This document shows positions 1 through 8,274 of a stretch of DNA of 64,000 nt, in pieces. Source of the DNA: Carboxylicivirga agarovorans (GTDB lineage Bacteria; Bacteroidota; Bacteroidia; Bacteroidales; Marinilabiliaceae). The position numbers and the translations under genes are program-made. The notes under the pieces are model-generated. The model was not told the origin of the DNA, made no database searches, and was given only the letters and a program-made list of their open reading frames with translations. Location of the stretch: NCBI RefSeq assembly GCF_050589845.1, contig NZ_JBNGPA010000002.1:1-64000 (forward strand), written 5' to 3'. Every line of letters begins with the position of its first letter. Position 1 is the first letter of the stretch.

Positions 1-381
1 ACTTAAAACCACCTCCCCTCTCCTTCGTCGAGGTACTCCTCCTTGCCAGGAGGAGAGCTGATTTACAGCTTGCAAAACACTATATATGTGAATGTTTGAA
101 TCTTTTCGAACACTCGTGGGCGTTGCCCCAAGTTCTGATGTATCAGGCTTTGACTTCGTCGATTTTCAATTCAGCCTGACATACAGCTCTAACATTATTA
201 AATGTTTCATCAACGGAGAAACTAAAATTTCAGTTAATCACCCGAAACCTAAAATAATAAAAACAGAAGGCAGTATAGAGGCGTGACAGATGTGAAGTTC
301 TTTCTCTATCGTTTGTGTAAAATTTATGCCTGGACCCAGAAATTGGTTGTGATCCAAAATACTTCATTAATATAAGGCTAT
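1..381. other. Intergenic region upstream of tRNA terminator
   Basis: No convincing gene is visible here. One short plus-strand reading frame (92-286) lacks any recognisable domain and its composition looks non-coding. The only clear structure is a small inverted repeat at 36-55. Confidence 0.5.
36..55. repeat. Small perfect hairpin, REP-like
   Basis: CTCCTCCT at 36-43 is followed by a 4-nt loop and its exact complement AGGAGGAG at 48-55. Pyrimidine- and purine-rich hairpins of this kind occur as dispersed intergenic repeats in many Bacteroidota. With one copy in view, that status is only a suggestion. Confidence 0.35.
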
Positions 382-416
382 AAAAAAAGGGAAAGATTTT
401 CACCTTTCCCCTTTTT
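382..416 (-). terminator. Terminator of the tRNA-Phe transcript
   Basis: Read on the minus strand, directly after the tRNA gene, there is a hairpin with an A5-G4-A3-G type arm, a loop of about 8 nt and a matching C-T-rich arm, running into a T tract. It lies 1 nt past the tRNA 3' end, as expected for an intrinsic terminator. Confidence 0.75.
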
Positions 417-417
417 G

Positions 418-490
<73 letters not shown>

Positions 491-492
491 GA

Positions 493-517
493 GTTATTTT
501 TACCAAGTAAAAATAAC
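493..517. repeat. Perfect 11-bp hairpin between the tRNA genes
   Basis: GTTATTTTTAC (493-503) and GTAAAAATAAC (507-517) form a perfect 11-bp stem with a 3-nt loop, immediately upstream of the downstream tRNA. It would be part of the tandem tRNA precursor and could guide processing or insulate the two tRNA folds. Confidence 0.6.
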
Positions 518-549
518 ATAAACAATAACCCTTTACCCTTTTGGATTAC

Positions 550-569
550 TAACCTGTCCCCACAGGTTA
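550..569. repeat. Perfect 8-bp hairpin between the tRNA genes
   Basis: TAACCTGT (550-557) and ACAGGTTA (562-569) flank a 4-nt loop. This is the second hairpin of the spacer between the two tRNA-Phe genes. It has no T tract long enough to be a clear terminator. Confidence 0.5.
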
Positions 570-601
570 ATAATTAACCCTAAAATCAGCCTTACGACTG
601 G

Positions 602-674
<73 letters not shown>

Positions 675-735
675 AATCTTAGCAAAATCCCCACGTATCG
701 GGGCTTGTAGTAACATCTCTTCCGAAATGCGAGTG

Positions 736-765
736 CAAATATAGATAAAGATTTCATACTGCAAA
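736..765 (-). promoter_or_regulatory. Promoter of the tandem tRNA-Phe genes
   Basis: On the minus strand, TTTG (765-762) is followed after 18 nt by TATATTTG (743-736). This fits the Bacteroidota primary sigma consensus TTTG-N(17-23)-TAnnTTTG in both boxes and in spacing. Transcription would begin near 729, about 55 nt before the first tRNA. Confidence 0.7.
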
Positions 766-828
766 AACATTTTTGCAATTTTAATGTTGCTTTTTTTTAT
801 CAGGTGTGTGAATTTGCCTGATGTTTAG

Positions 829-836
829 TATTTTTG
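829..836 (+). promoter_or_regulatory. -7 promoter box of the M16 peptidase gene
   Basis: TATTTTTG matches the Bacteroidota -7 box TAnnTTTG. A well-spaced -33 TTTG is not evident (the nearest, at 813-816, is too close). The box overlaps the TTG codon at 834, which argues that translation starts at the ATG at 855 instead. Confidence 0.45.
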
Positions 837-854
837 CAGCCTCAAAAAAAATTA

Positions 855-2075
855 ATGGATTATCAAATATTTACATTGCGAAATGGAATTCGCATTATTC
901 ATAAGCAAGATAAGTCCCCTGTAGCCTACTGCGGATTGATCATTAATACCGGTTCGCGCGATGAAAAAGAGGAAGAGCATGGAATGGCTCATTTTATAGA
1001 GCATGTTATTTTTAAAGGCACAAAAAAGCGAAAAGCCTACCATGTGTTAAGTCGCCTTGATGATGTGGGTGGTGAGTTGAATGCCTATACAACCAAAGAG
1101 GAAACATGTATTTATGCTTCTTTTCTTAAACAGGATTATGAGCGAGCCATTGAGTTGATTCATGATATTACCTTTAATTCGACTTTTCCAGGTAAAGAGC
1201 TGGCTAAAGAAAAAGAGGTTATTGTTGATGAAATAAACTCTTATAAAGATAGTCCTGCCGAGCTTATTTTTGATGAGTTTGAAGAAATGCTCTATAAGAA
1301 TGATCCTATGGGGCGGAATATTCTCGGGACAGAAGAACGACTTAAGACCTTTGATGAGGACATGATACGTCGTTTTATGCAATCTAATTACAGTACGGAT
1401 CAGATGGTTTTCTGCTCCGTTGGTAATGTGTCCTTCAAAAAAGTTATTAAATGGGCCGAAAAATACCTTGGGGAAGAACCTGAAAACCTGAGGGAGTTAG
1501 ACAGGGCTTCAGTTAATTTGTATGTGCCCGAATCACAGACCATTGAAAAAGATACACACCAGTGCCATGTAATAATTGGGAATGTGGCTTATGACTTTCA
1601 GCACAACAAACGCCTGCACTTACATTTACTGAATAACCTGCTTGGAGGCCCTGGGATGAATTCGCGCCTAAATATGGCATTACGTGAGAAAAACGGAATT
1701 GCCTATAATGTTGAATCCAGCTATGCCCCTTATTATGGCACAGGCGTTTTCAATATTTATTTTGGAACCGATGAAGAGAACCTTATTCGTTCATTCAACA
1801 TTATTGATCGTGAATTGAAACTGTTACGTGATAAACCACTTGGTAGCTTACAACTTCATAAGGCCATTAGGCAATTGAAAGGCCAGATGACCATATCTTT
1901 TGATAATCGTGAGAACCTGATGTTATCGATGGGTAAGAGCTATCTTTTATATGATCAGGTCGATTCACTGGATAAGATATATAATAAAATAGATGCTATC
2001 AAAGCCAGTGATTTGATGGATGTTGCCAATGAAATATTGAACCCTAACAAGCTTTCTTATTTAATCTACAAGTAG
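855..2075 (+). CDS. M16 family zinc metallopeptidase
   Basis: This protein of about 406 residues belongs to the pitrilysin/insulinase-like M16 family, which cleaves peptides inside a closed clamshell. The inverted zinc-binding motif HxxEH is visible as HFIEH about 45 residues from the start, and the distal Glu ligand lies in the downstream KEVIVDEIN segment, so this is the catalytic-type subunit (M16B-like, single-subunit length). There is no signal peptide, so it is probably cytoplasmic. The longer frame begins with a TTG at 834, but the ATG at 855 sits behind an A-rich leader and after the promoter box, so it is preferred. The gene is followed after 2 nt by the O-methyltransferase, so the two are probably co-transcribed. 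Confidence 0.9.
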   Translation: MDYQIFTLRNGIRIIHKQDKSPVAYCGLIINTGSRDEKEEEHGMAHFIEHVIFKGTKKRKAYHVLSRLDDVGGELNAYTTKEETCIYASFLKQDYERAIELIHDITFNSTFPGKELAKEKEVIVDEINSYKDSPAELIFDEFEEMLYKNDPMGRNILGTEERLKTFDEDMIRRFMQSNYSTDQMVFCSVGNVSFKKVIKWAEKYLGEEPENLRELDRASVNLYVPESQTIEKDTHQCHVIIGNVAYDFQHNKRLHLHLLNNLLGGPGMNSRLNMALREKNGIAYNVESSYAPYYGTGVFNIYFGTDEENLIRSFNIIDRELKLLRDKPLGSLQLHKAIRQLKGQMTISFDNRENLMLSMGKSYLLYDQVDSLDKIYNKIDAIKASDLMDVANEILNPNKLSYLIYK

Positions 2076-2077
2076 TA

Positions 2078-2722
2078 ATGACTGATTATTCAATCGATCT
2101 CGAACAATACATTTTAAACCACATTGATGATGAAGAGCCGGTTCTTCAGGAGTTAAATCGTCAAACACACATACGGATGTTGCAGCCACGTATGCTCAGT
2201 GGTCATTTACAGGGGAAAATCCTTAAGATGCTTGTTCAAATGATGAACCCAATGAATATTCTGGAGATAGGCACTTTTACCGGGTATTCGGCCATTAGCA
2301 TGGCAATGGGACTTGGGAAAGAAGGAGCTGTGATTGATACCATTGAAATAAACGATGAGAATGAGGAATTTATACAGTCGTTTATTGATAAGGCCAATAT
2401 GGATGAGGTTATTAAATTGCACATTGGTAGCGCCATTGATATTATTCCTCAATTGGATAAGAAGTACGATATGGTTTTTATGGATGGCGATAAGCGGCAA
2501 TATCGTAACTATTACGACCTGGTATTCGATAAGTTGAATTCAGGAGGCTGTATTTTAGCTGATAATACTTTATGGGATGGTAAGGTGGTGCAAAAGCTTC
2601 ATCCCAATGATGCTTATACCAAAGAAATTTTGGACTTCAATAAAATGGTTAAGGAAGATAAGCGCGTGGAAAAAGTAATTTTGCCTTTCAGGGATGGTAT
2701 ATCATTAATACGTAAAAAGTAA
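2078..2722 (+). CDS. SAM-dependent O-methyltransferase (family 3)
   Basis: This 214-residue class I methyltransferase is of the caffeoyl-CoA/catechol O-methyltransferase type (Methyltransf_3). The SAM-binding motif ILEIGTFTGYS lies near residues 60-70, the metal-binding aspartate is in FMDGDK, and DNTLWDG is a family signature. It transfers methyl groups to hydroxyls of small molecules using a divalent metal; the natural substrate cannot be inferred. The ATG is 2 nt after the stop of the M16 gene, indicating an operon. Length is normal for the family. Confidence 0.9.
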   Translation: MTDYSIDLEQYILNHIDDEEPVLQELNRQTHIRMLQPRMLSGHLQGKILKMLVQMMNPMNILEIGTFTGYSAISMAMGLGKEGAVIDTIEINDENEEFIQSFIDKANMDEVIKLHIGSAIDIIPQLDKKYDMVFMDGDKRQYRNYYDLVFDKLNSGGCILADNTLWDGKVVQKLHPNDAYTKEILDFNKMVKEDKRVEKVILPFRDGISLIRKK

Positions 2723-2772
2723 ACTTTTCTTTAGCACTGCTGTTTATTTACCAATAATATTAAACATAGACT

Positions 2773-3270
2773 ATGCAAACAGCAATATTTTACGGCTCAT
2801 CATTAGGTAATACCCAGTTTGTGGCAGAGAAATTACATGCTGCTATTCCTGGTTCTGATTGTTTGGCAGTTAATGACCTGACGGTATCTGAAATTGTGAA
2901 GTATGACAATATTGTTTTAGGTACTTCAACCTGGGGAGTTGGTAATCTGCAGGATGATTTTGAATTATTTGTCGATTTACTTCTATCACTTGATATGTCA
3001 GGTAAAACATTTGCTTTGTTTGGTTTGGGCGATCAGCATACATATCCGGATACATTCTGCAATGGTATGGGTAAACTATACGCCTTACTGATCGACAAGG
3101 GCTGGAATGTTGTTGGAAGAATATCGGCAGAGGGGTATGATTTTTCTGAATCGGAAGCCCAGGAGGGAAATGATTTAGTAGGACTGGCTTTAGATGAAGA
3201 TAATGAGCCGGACCTTACTGATATTCGCATTAAAAATTGGGTTCAAATACTGCCATTTGTAGAAAACTAA
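2773..3270 (+). CDS. fldA: Flavodoxin
   Basis: This 165-residue long-chain flavodoxin is a soluble FMN-binding electron carrier. The N-terminal phosphate-binding loop is seen as YGSSLGNTQ. The Trp-containing loop STWGVGNLQDDF and the segment FGLGDQHTYPDTFCNGMG correspond to the isoalloxazine-binding loops of the Azotobacter-type family. It has no signal peptide. It likely replaces ferredoxin under iron limitation or serves reductive enzymes. It stands 50 nt after the methyltransferase gene and may share its transcript. Confidence 0.93.
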   Translation: MQTAIFYGSSLGNTQFVAEKLHAAIPGSDCLAVNDLTVSEIVKYDNIVLGTSTWGVGNLQDDFELFVDLLLSLDMSGKTFALFGLGDQHTYPDTFCNGMGKLYALLIDKGWNVVGRISAEGYDFSESEAQEGNDLVGLALDEDNEPDLTDIRIKNWVQILPFVEN

Positions 3271-3393
3271 ATGTTGTTTATCTAAAAATTTCCCACGATA
3301 ATCTTATCAAATCGACCGTAAATCAATTTTAGCTGAAAAAGTAATTTATTCGCCATACTTTTATTTGTTCATTGTTCAGATGAAGGTGTGTAT

Positions 3394-4854
3394 ATGTATC
3401 TTAATCAGCAAATTATTAATCATAAAACCATAGGCAAAGAGGCTTTTTACTTTTTGTTGGATAAAACCGGTCATGTTATCAGGTCGCATGGCGATTTAAT
3501 TGACAGGGGCGTTATTTCCGTAGGTGCTAATATTCGTGATTTTTTACCACATCAACTTCGTGATCGATTTAACTCCTTTGTCAATAACGAGGGAGTCAGA
3601 GAGTTAGTAGCCGAAGTTGTAATGTGTGATGGTGATGACCTTGAACAGGTTAAATGTACCTATAAGGGCTTTGATGGTAACATAGAATTGATCGGTACAT
3701 TTCAGGTTCAAACGAATCAAAGCGATATAGCCATTGACAAGTTACCATATCCCATTGCAGTGGTTAAAAAAGATGGGGAGATATTTAGCCTGAATCGCTC
3801 TTTTATCGATTTCTTCCTGGAAAGCAGAATTGTTGTAAGACCAATTTATATTCAGGATATTATCAAGACAAATGTTTTGTCTCCCGAGAAGTTTGACTAT
3901 CTGAAAATGATTGAATCAGACGCTAATTCACGTGCTGTTCTATGTCACTTTAAAGGCACAGAAGCTAACCAGACATTTTTGCTCAATTTAATTCCATATG
4001 TCAATAAAGATGAAGAGCTTTACCTGGCTGCAGTTAAGGATTTAACACAGTTTATTGAGGTGCAACAGAACCTGGAGGATCAGAATGAAGAGTTAAAAAG
4101 GCAGATTCAGGATGAATTCAGGATTAATAAAGCTCATGAATTGAAATTGTTGAAAAAGAGCAGGCTGGAGTCATTGGGTGAAATTGCATCAGCTATATTT
4201 CATGAGTTGAATCAACCATTAACGCATCTGAGCCTCAAGCTTGACAATATGTTTGACAAGTGGCAAATGGGTGATATAAGTGAATCTTATTTATTGGAGA
4301 AGACAGAGCAGATACAGCATCAGATAATGCGTATGCGGGGCATTATTGACGAGATGAAACAGTTTTCGTCTTTGCCCGATCGTAAAGATGAGTCCATAAG
4401 CATTCAGGAAGTGCTTAATTGTGCACTGGAAGATATAAGTTACATGCAGGTTCAGGGATTAATACTTGTGGTTAAGCATGTTGATGAGGTTTTTGTGGAA
4501 GGAACAGCCAACGAACTGGAGCAGGTATTTGTAAATATATTGATGAACAGTGTACAATCCCTGCAAATGAAATCAAGCATCAAAAAGGGATTTAAACCAA
4601 AGCTTACGGTATCAATTGAGCAGACGGAGGAATTGGTAAGGGTCATTTTTATTGATAATGGATTAGGTGCACAAGAAAAGGATATAGCTAATTTATTTAA
4701 GCCCTTTTATACGACAAAGAAGAGTTCCGGTGGGACCGGACTTGGGCTTTTTATCATCAAAAACCTGATGCGAAAAATGAAAGGTTCCATTGATGTCCAA
4801 ACACGTGAAGGAAGGTATTTTAAAACCACGCTTACGTTTCCGGCTATAAAATAA
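3394..4854 (+). CDS. PAS-containing sensor histidine kinase (NtrB-like)
   Basis: About 486 residues. The N-terminal half looks like two PAS-type sensor segments (about 15-105 and 115-225). A coiled coil follows (about 225-262), then the dimerisation/phosphoacceptor helix with H-E-L-N-Q-P (His near 270), and an ATPase domain with N box NELEQVFVNILMNSVQSL, G1 DNGLGAQ and G2 GGTGLGLFI. The H-box type is that of NtrB/DctB kinases, which partner sigma-54 activators, and such a regulator follows 65 nt downstream. No membrane segments are visible, so it senses a cytoplasmic signal. A GTG at 3388 also opens the frame; the ATG at 3394 is the more usual start. Confidence 0.9.
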   Translation: MYLNQQIINHKTIGKEAFYFLLDKTGHVIRSHGDLIDRGVISVGANIRDFLPHQLRDRFNSFVNNEGVRELVAEVVMCDGDDLEQVKCTYKGFDGNIELIGTFQVQTNQSDIAIDKLPYPIAVVKKDGEIFSLNRSFIDFFLESRIVVRPIYIQDIIKTNVLSPEKFDYLKMIESDANSRAVLCHFKGTEANQTFLLNLIPYVNKDEELYLAAVKDLTQFIEVQQNLEDQNEELKRQIQDEFRINKAHELKLLKKSRLESLGEIASAIFHELNQPLTHLSLKLDNMFDKWQMGDISESYLLEKTEQIQHQIMRMRGIIDEMKQFSSLPDRKDESISIQEVLNCALEDISYMQVQGLILVVKHVDEVFVEGTANELEQVFVNILMNSVQSLQMKSSIKKGFKPKLTVSIEQTEELVRVIFIDNGLGAQEKDIANLFKPFYTTKKSSGGTGLGLFIIKNLMRKMKGSIDVQTREGRYFKTTLTFPAIK

Positions 4855-4919
4855 CTTTTGCGGATCATGAATAAGGATAAAAAAGATAATACTAACTAAC
4901 ACACAGTGATTTAGTAATA

Positions 4920-6281
4920 ATGATGAGGTATACGATATTACTTTTTGAAGATGAGTCAGAGCTTAGGCAGGAAATTAAAGATAGTATTGTCTTTGATAAT
5001 GTTGACGTATATGCTTTTGAGTCGTGGTATCAATATAAAGAAGCCAAAATTGAGAGTGTACCTCGCCTGGCTATTTTGGATATCAACCTCATAGATAAAG
5101 ATGGTTTGTCTGTGTTTCGCGATTTAAAAGAAAGGTATCCTGAGATAGAAGGCATTGTTATAACTGGTCAGGCTAATGTTAATAACGCAGTTACCTCACT
5201 GAAACTTGGCGTTTGTGATTTCATAGAAAAACCTTTTAGGGCAAGGGAATTGCGGGCAGCTATAGAGAGATGTGAGAGCTATAAGCAGTTTAGTGTAAAA
5301 AGTTATGTGGTTGATCGGCAACTTGAGGAATCAAGAAAGAAATTTGAGGCACACTGGGGAATTGAGTTTGTGGGTGTTAGTAATTCGATTAAGGAAATAA
5401 ACTCATTAATGAAACGAGTTGCCCGCACAGAGAATACCTCTGTAATGATAACTGGTGAAAGTGGAAGTGGTAAAGAGTTGATCGCAAGGGGTATACATAG
5501 TATGAGTGACAGGAGCGGAGCGCCTTTTTATCCTGTTAAGTGCACGGCAACGCCTGATGGAGTATTTGAAAATGAATTTTCGGGTTACCAGAAAGGTGCA
5601 TTTTCAGGAGCATTGGCTAATCATGAAGGGTGGTTTGAGCGCGCCAATGGAGGGACGCTTTTTTTGGATGAAATAGGGGATATGAGCCTCTCTTTGCAAG
5701 GCAAACTGTTAAGGGTTTTAGATGAAAGAAAAGTGAGTCGTATCGGTTCCCATGAAGCTATTCCTGTAAATGCCAGGGTTGTTTGCGCCACCAATAAAGA
5801 CTTGAAGAAAATGATAGAAGATGGGAAGTTTCGCCTTGATCTATACCATCGTCTGAACTCATTCCATATTCATATTCCATCACTTCGTGAACGAAGCGAA
5901 GATATTCCTGTTTTGGTGAATCATTTTGTCAGGTTATTTGCCGAAACGCATAACAAAGGTATTATCAGTATGCATTCAAAGGCTATGAACTTACTGGTGG
6001 GTCATTATTATCAGGGGAATATTCGTGAACTGAAAAATGTGATTGAGTATGCAGTTCTAATGTGTGATTCCAATGTTATTAAACCAAAGCATTTGAAGTT
6101 TGCCAATGAGCGTAAAAACGGAGCGCCAATGGAAGTGGAGTATGGGCTTGATGTGCTTGAAAAAAAGACTATTATTAAGGCTATGGAGGCATGTAGTCAC
6201 AATAAAACACATACCGCGGAAAAGCTTAATATTACCAGACAGGCCCTTAATCGGAAGCTTAAAAAACATGGCATAGAATGA
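4920..6281 (+). CDS. Sigma-54-dependent response regulator (NtrC family)
   Basis: A 453-residue activator in three parts. A receiver domain has acidic pocket FEDES and phospho-acceptor Asp54 in LAILDINL, with the ITGQ Thr and the EKPF Lys. The AAA+ core (about 148-390) has Walker A GESGSGKE (179-186), the sigma-54 loop GAFSGA (226-231) and Walker B GGTLFLDE. A Fis-type helix-turn-helix lies at the C-terminus (HTAEKLNITRQALNRKL). The loop carries Ser instead of the usual Thr of GAFTGA, which still allows a hydroxyl contact. It should be phosphorylated by the kinase directly upstream and remodel RNA polymerase-sigma-54 complexes. The targets are unknown; the lipoprotein gene downstream is a candidate. 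Confidence 0.93.
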   Translation: MMRYTILLFEDESELRQEIKDSIVFDNVDVYAFESWYQYKEAKIESVPRLAILDINLIDKDGLSVFRDLKERYPEIEGIVITGQANVNNAVTSLKLGVCDFIEKPFRARELRAAIERCESYKQFSVKSYVVDRQLEESRKKFEAHWGIEFVGVSNSIKEINSLMKRVARTENTSVMITGESGSGKELIARGIHSMSDRSGAPFYPVKCTATPDGVFENEFSGYQKGAFSGALANHEGWFERANGGTLFLDEIGDMSLSLQGKLLRVLDERKVSRIGSHEAIPVNARVVCATNKDLKKMIEDGKFRLDLYHRLNSFHIHIPSLRERSEDIPVLVNHFVRLFAETHNKGIISMHSKAMNLLVGHYYQGNIRELKNVIEYAVLMCDSNVIKPKHLKFANERKNGAPMEVEYGLDVLEKKTIIKAMEACSHNKTHTAEKLNITRQALNRKLKKHGIE

Positions 6282-6375
6282 GAGGTGGTCGTTTTCGGTC
6301 GCTTATTTCAGATGATTGTTAAAATATTTATTGTCAAGGGGAAATTTCGGGCTTAAGTGTATTTTTTATCAATGA

Positions 6376-6395
6376 TTATGATGTGTTCATCATAA
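6376..6395. promoter_or_regulatory. Perfect 8-bp inverted repeat upstream of the lipoprotein gene
   Basis: TTATGATG (6376-6383), a 4-nt spacer, and CATCATAA (6388-6395), about 95 nt upstream of the lipoprotein start. Dyads of this type are typical for dimeric activators such as Fis-type HTH proteins. This could be a binding site of the preceding NtrC-like regulator, which is inference only. Confidence 0.4.
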
Positions 6396-6487
6396 TGCCC
6401 TTGACATATTGTGGATTAATGAAGAGTTTAGCACTCAATTTATTTTTTTTAGAAGATACTTATAACCGAATCTAAAGAGTTTATATT

Positions 6488-7723
6488 ATGGGCAAATATT
6501 TAGGGAAACGAGTAACGGGATTAAGAGGTTTAAGCTTTGGTACGTTATTCTTATTATTAGGATTATTGGCTTTTGTTTCATGCGAAAAAGAAGAGCAGAA
6601 GGAAGCAGGAAATATACCAGGAATGGGTAATGCCGGGGGCGAGCTACAGGCTGAAGAATATGTATTTCATCAAGATCTTCTTCTTGGAGCAATTACCGGT
6701 TATGAGGGGACATCGTCAGCAGCACGCCTGAAGGCTGACTACCTGAAGATAGAAGGTATGGCACAAGGGTCGGGTGAACAAGTTAAGGTTACAGTGGAAA
6801 TAACCAATACCCATCCGGAAGAATGCAGATCTCTCTGGTTAAGAGCCGGAACTGTATTTGATGTTAATCATGCGGGGTATCAAAATGCTATTTTACTGGC
6901 CCCTGTTAATGTTTGTGTTCCTCCAAACTCAACTAAGACGGTAACTTTATATCTTTATTGCCTGAACCTGGGTATGAATGGATCAGATGGTACAGCTGCT
7001 TATGAGTTGTTAGGGGTAACTACTTCAGAAGCTGTTTTGGAATTAATCAATTTGCTTCAGTTTAAAAAGGTGAACTACGAGCATTATGTGTATTTCCCTG
7101 AGCCAGATATTGATTATAATGAAGTAAAAGATAAGCTGCAGGACATACTATGGAAAATAACCAATGGCGATGGAATGGATGCATCTGACCAGGCGTTTAT
7201 TGAAAGCTTACCTATGTTGCCCGAAGGAACTTTTCCTGAAAATATTTATAACCTGGAAGCGATATTACCAGACTGCTGGTGTGTTGATGAATGTGAAGTA
7301 GTGGAAAATTCAGGAGCCTTAAGTTATGTAGCATTCCAAACAAACTGTGAAGGTGAGTTAAGTGCAGAGTTGGATGGTGGTTTATACAAGACAAATGGTT
7401 TTAGTTTTAATGTTGAAACCAACTACCCTAGTCTTGAAGGGTATATTAAGTTTGAATCGGTTTCAGAACCTGCATTGGGTGAAGATGGAGCGATTGAAAC
7501 AGCCGTATTTGTATTCTGGGCTCCATGTCATGATGAACAAATAGTTGTAACAACCAAAAATAAGGATGAGATAACTGAAGTAATTGATATCTCGGAAGAA
7601 GGTCAGGCAGTGCTTATGAGCAACGGTTTTATGGTTGAATTTATAAGTGTTGCAGAGGGTGATAACGGATATTACTATACGTTTAATGTAGTGAGTGATA
7701 GTTGCCCCGGTAGTAATAAATAA
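6488..7723 (+). CDS. Cys-rich surface-exposed lipoprotein, function unknown
   Basis: A 411-residue protein with a long N-terminal signal peptide ending in AFVSC, so Cys32 would be lipidated. The residues right after it are EKEE, matching the Bacteroidota lipoprotein export signal (Lys followed by two acidic residues near +2/+3), which predicts display on the cell surface. I recognise no domain. It carries several cysteines, including a cluster DCWCVDECEV around residue 260, suggestive of disulphides. The middle part reads like a beta-sandwich domain and the C-terminal part like a second one. It lies 200 nt after the sigma-54 regulator and ends at a strong terminator, so it is a monocistronic unit. 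Confidence 0.8.
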   Translation: MGKYLGKRVTGLRGLSFGTLFLLLGLLAFVSCEKEEQKEAGNIPGMGNAGGELQAEEYVFHQDLLLGAITGYEGTSSAARLKADYLKIEGMAQGSGEQVKVTVEITNTHPEECRSLWLRAGTVFDVNHAGYQNAILLAPVNVCVPPNSTKTVTLYLYCLNLGMNGSDGTAAYELLGVTTSEAVLELINLLQFKKVNYEHYVYFPEPDIDYNEVKDKLQDILWKITNGDGMDASDQAFIESLPMLPEGTFPENIYNLEAILPDCWCVDECEVVENSGALSYVAFQTNCEGELSAELDGGLYKTNGFSFNVETNYPSLEGYIKFESVSEPALGEDGAIETAVFVFWAPCHDEQIVVTTKNKDEITEVIDISEEGQAVLMSNGFMVEFISVAEGDNGYYYTFNVVSDSCPGSNK

Positions 7724-7741
7724 TGTATACCATACTATAGC

Positions 7742-7784
7742 AGCAATAAAAAAGGGTCTCTTTTAGAGACCCTTTTTTATTGCT
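7742..7784. terminator. Strong bidirectional-looking terminator
   Basis: A perfect 20-bp stem (7742-7761 against 7765-7784) with a 3-nt loop. Each arm contains an A or T tract next to a GGGTCTCT core. It closes the lipoprotein transcript 18 nt after the stop codon. Confidence 0.9.
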
Positions 7785-8274
7785 CTATAAACAGGATTCG
7801 ACTAAGATATTAGTGCGCTGAAGAAAAAAACACAATTACCAATACACTTTCTTATCCTTATCTAGTCTTTTAAAAATCATCTGTCCACGTTAAGGATTAT
7901 TCACCACGATCAATGTTTCGATTTCAATTTTATTTATTAATGAGTTTTGGAGTGTATACTCCTGAGCATTTTTGTGGATAATGACCTATTTGTTGCTGCA
8001 TATAGTTTTCACACCAATTCATCTTTTATTCGTGTACCCAAATTGAAGTTTCAGCAAATAATGATTGACGTTAGTCATAAAAACAAAGTGCGATTGTAAA
8101 AGAATACTAATTTAGAAATTGCTTATTCAGAGCATATTGTTTTAACCAGCCTGGCTTGATCTAATTGGGATTGAGGGGGCGAAGCTATGTTATAACATCA
8201 ATAAAATATTGATATGTTTCAATAGCGAATAGGCTTTGGAAAATGACTGTTAATAACCAAGAATTCAATCCTAA
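7785..8274. other. 490-nt region upstream of the polysaccharide locus
   Basis: No gene is seen. It should hold the promoter of the long polysaccharide transcript, but no clean TTTG/TAnnTTTG pair was found. Two small dyads are present: GGAGT-GTAT-ACTCC at 7949-7962, and an AT-rich one (TCAATA-AAA-TATTGA) at 8198-8212, 63 nt before the wzx start. No UpxY/NusG-like antiterminator gene precedes the locus, unlike Bacteroides capsule loci. Confidence 0.5.

Noticed and set aside
92..286. Short plus-strand reading frame of 64 codons upstream of the tRNA genes
   Set aside because: No domain, no promoter or leader, and composition unlike the confirmed genes.
6282..6487. Sigma-54 promoter for the lipoprotein gene
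   Set aside because: A GG-N10-GC spacing exists near 6339-6352, but the flanking bases do not fit the TGGCAC/TTGC consensus.
7785..8274. UpxY-type antiterminator or invertible promoter before the polysaccharide locus
   Set aside because: No NusG-like gene and no long flanking inverted repeats were found.
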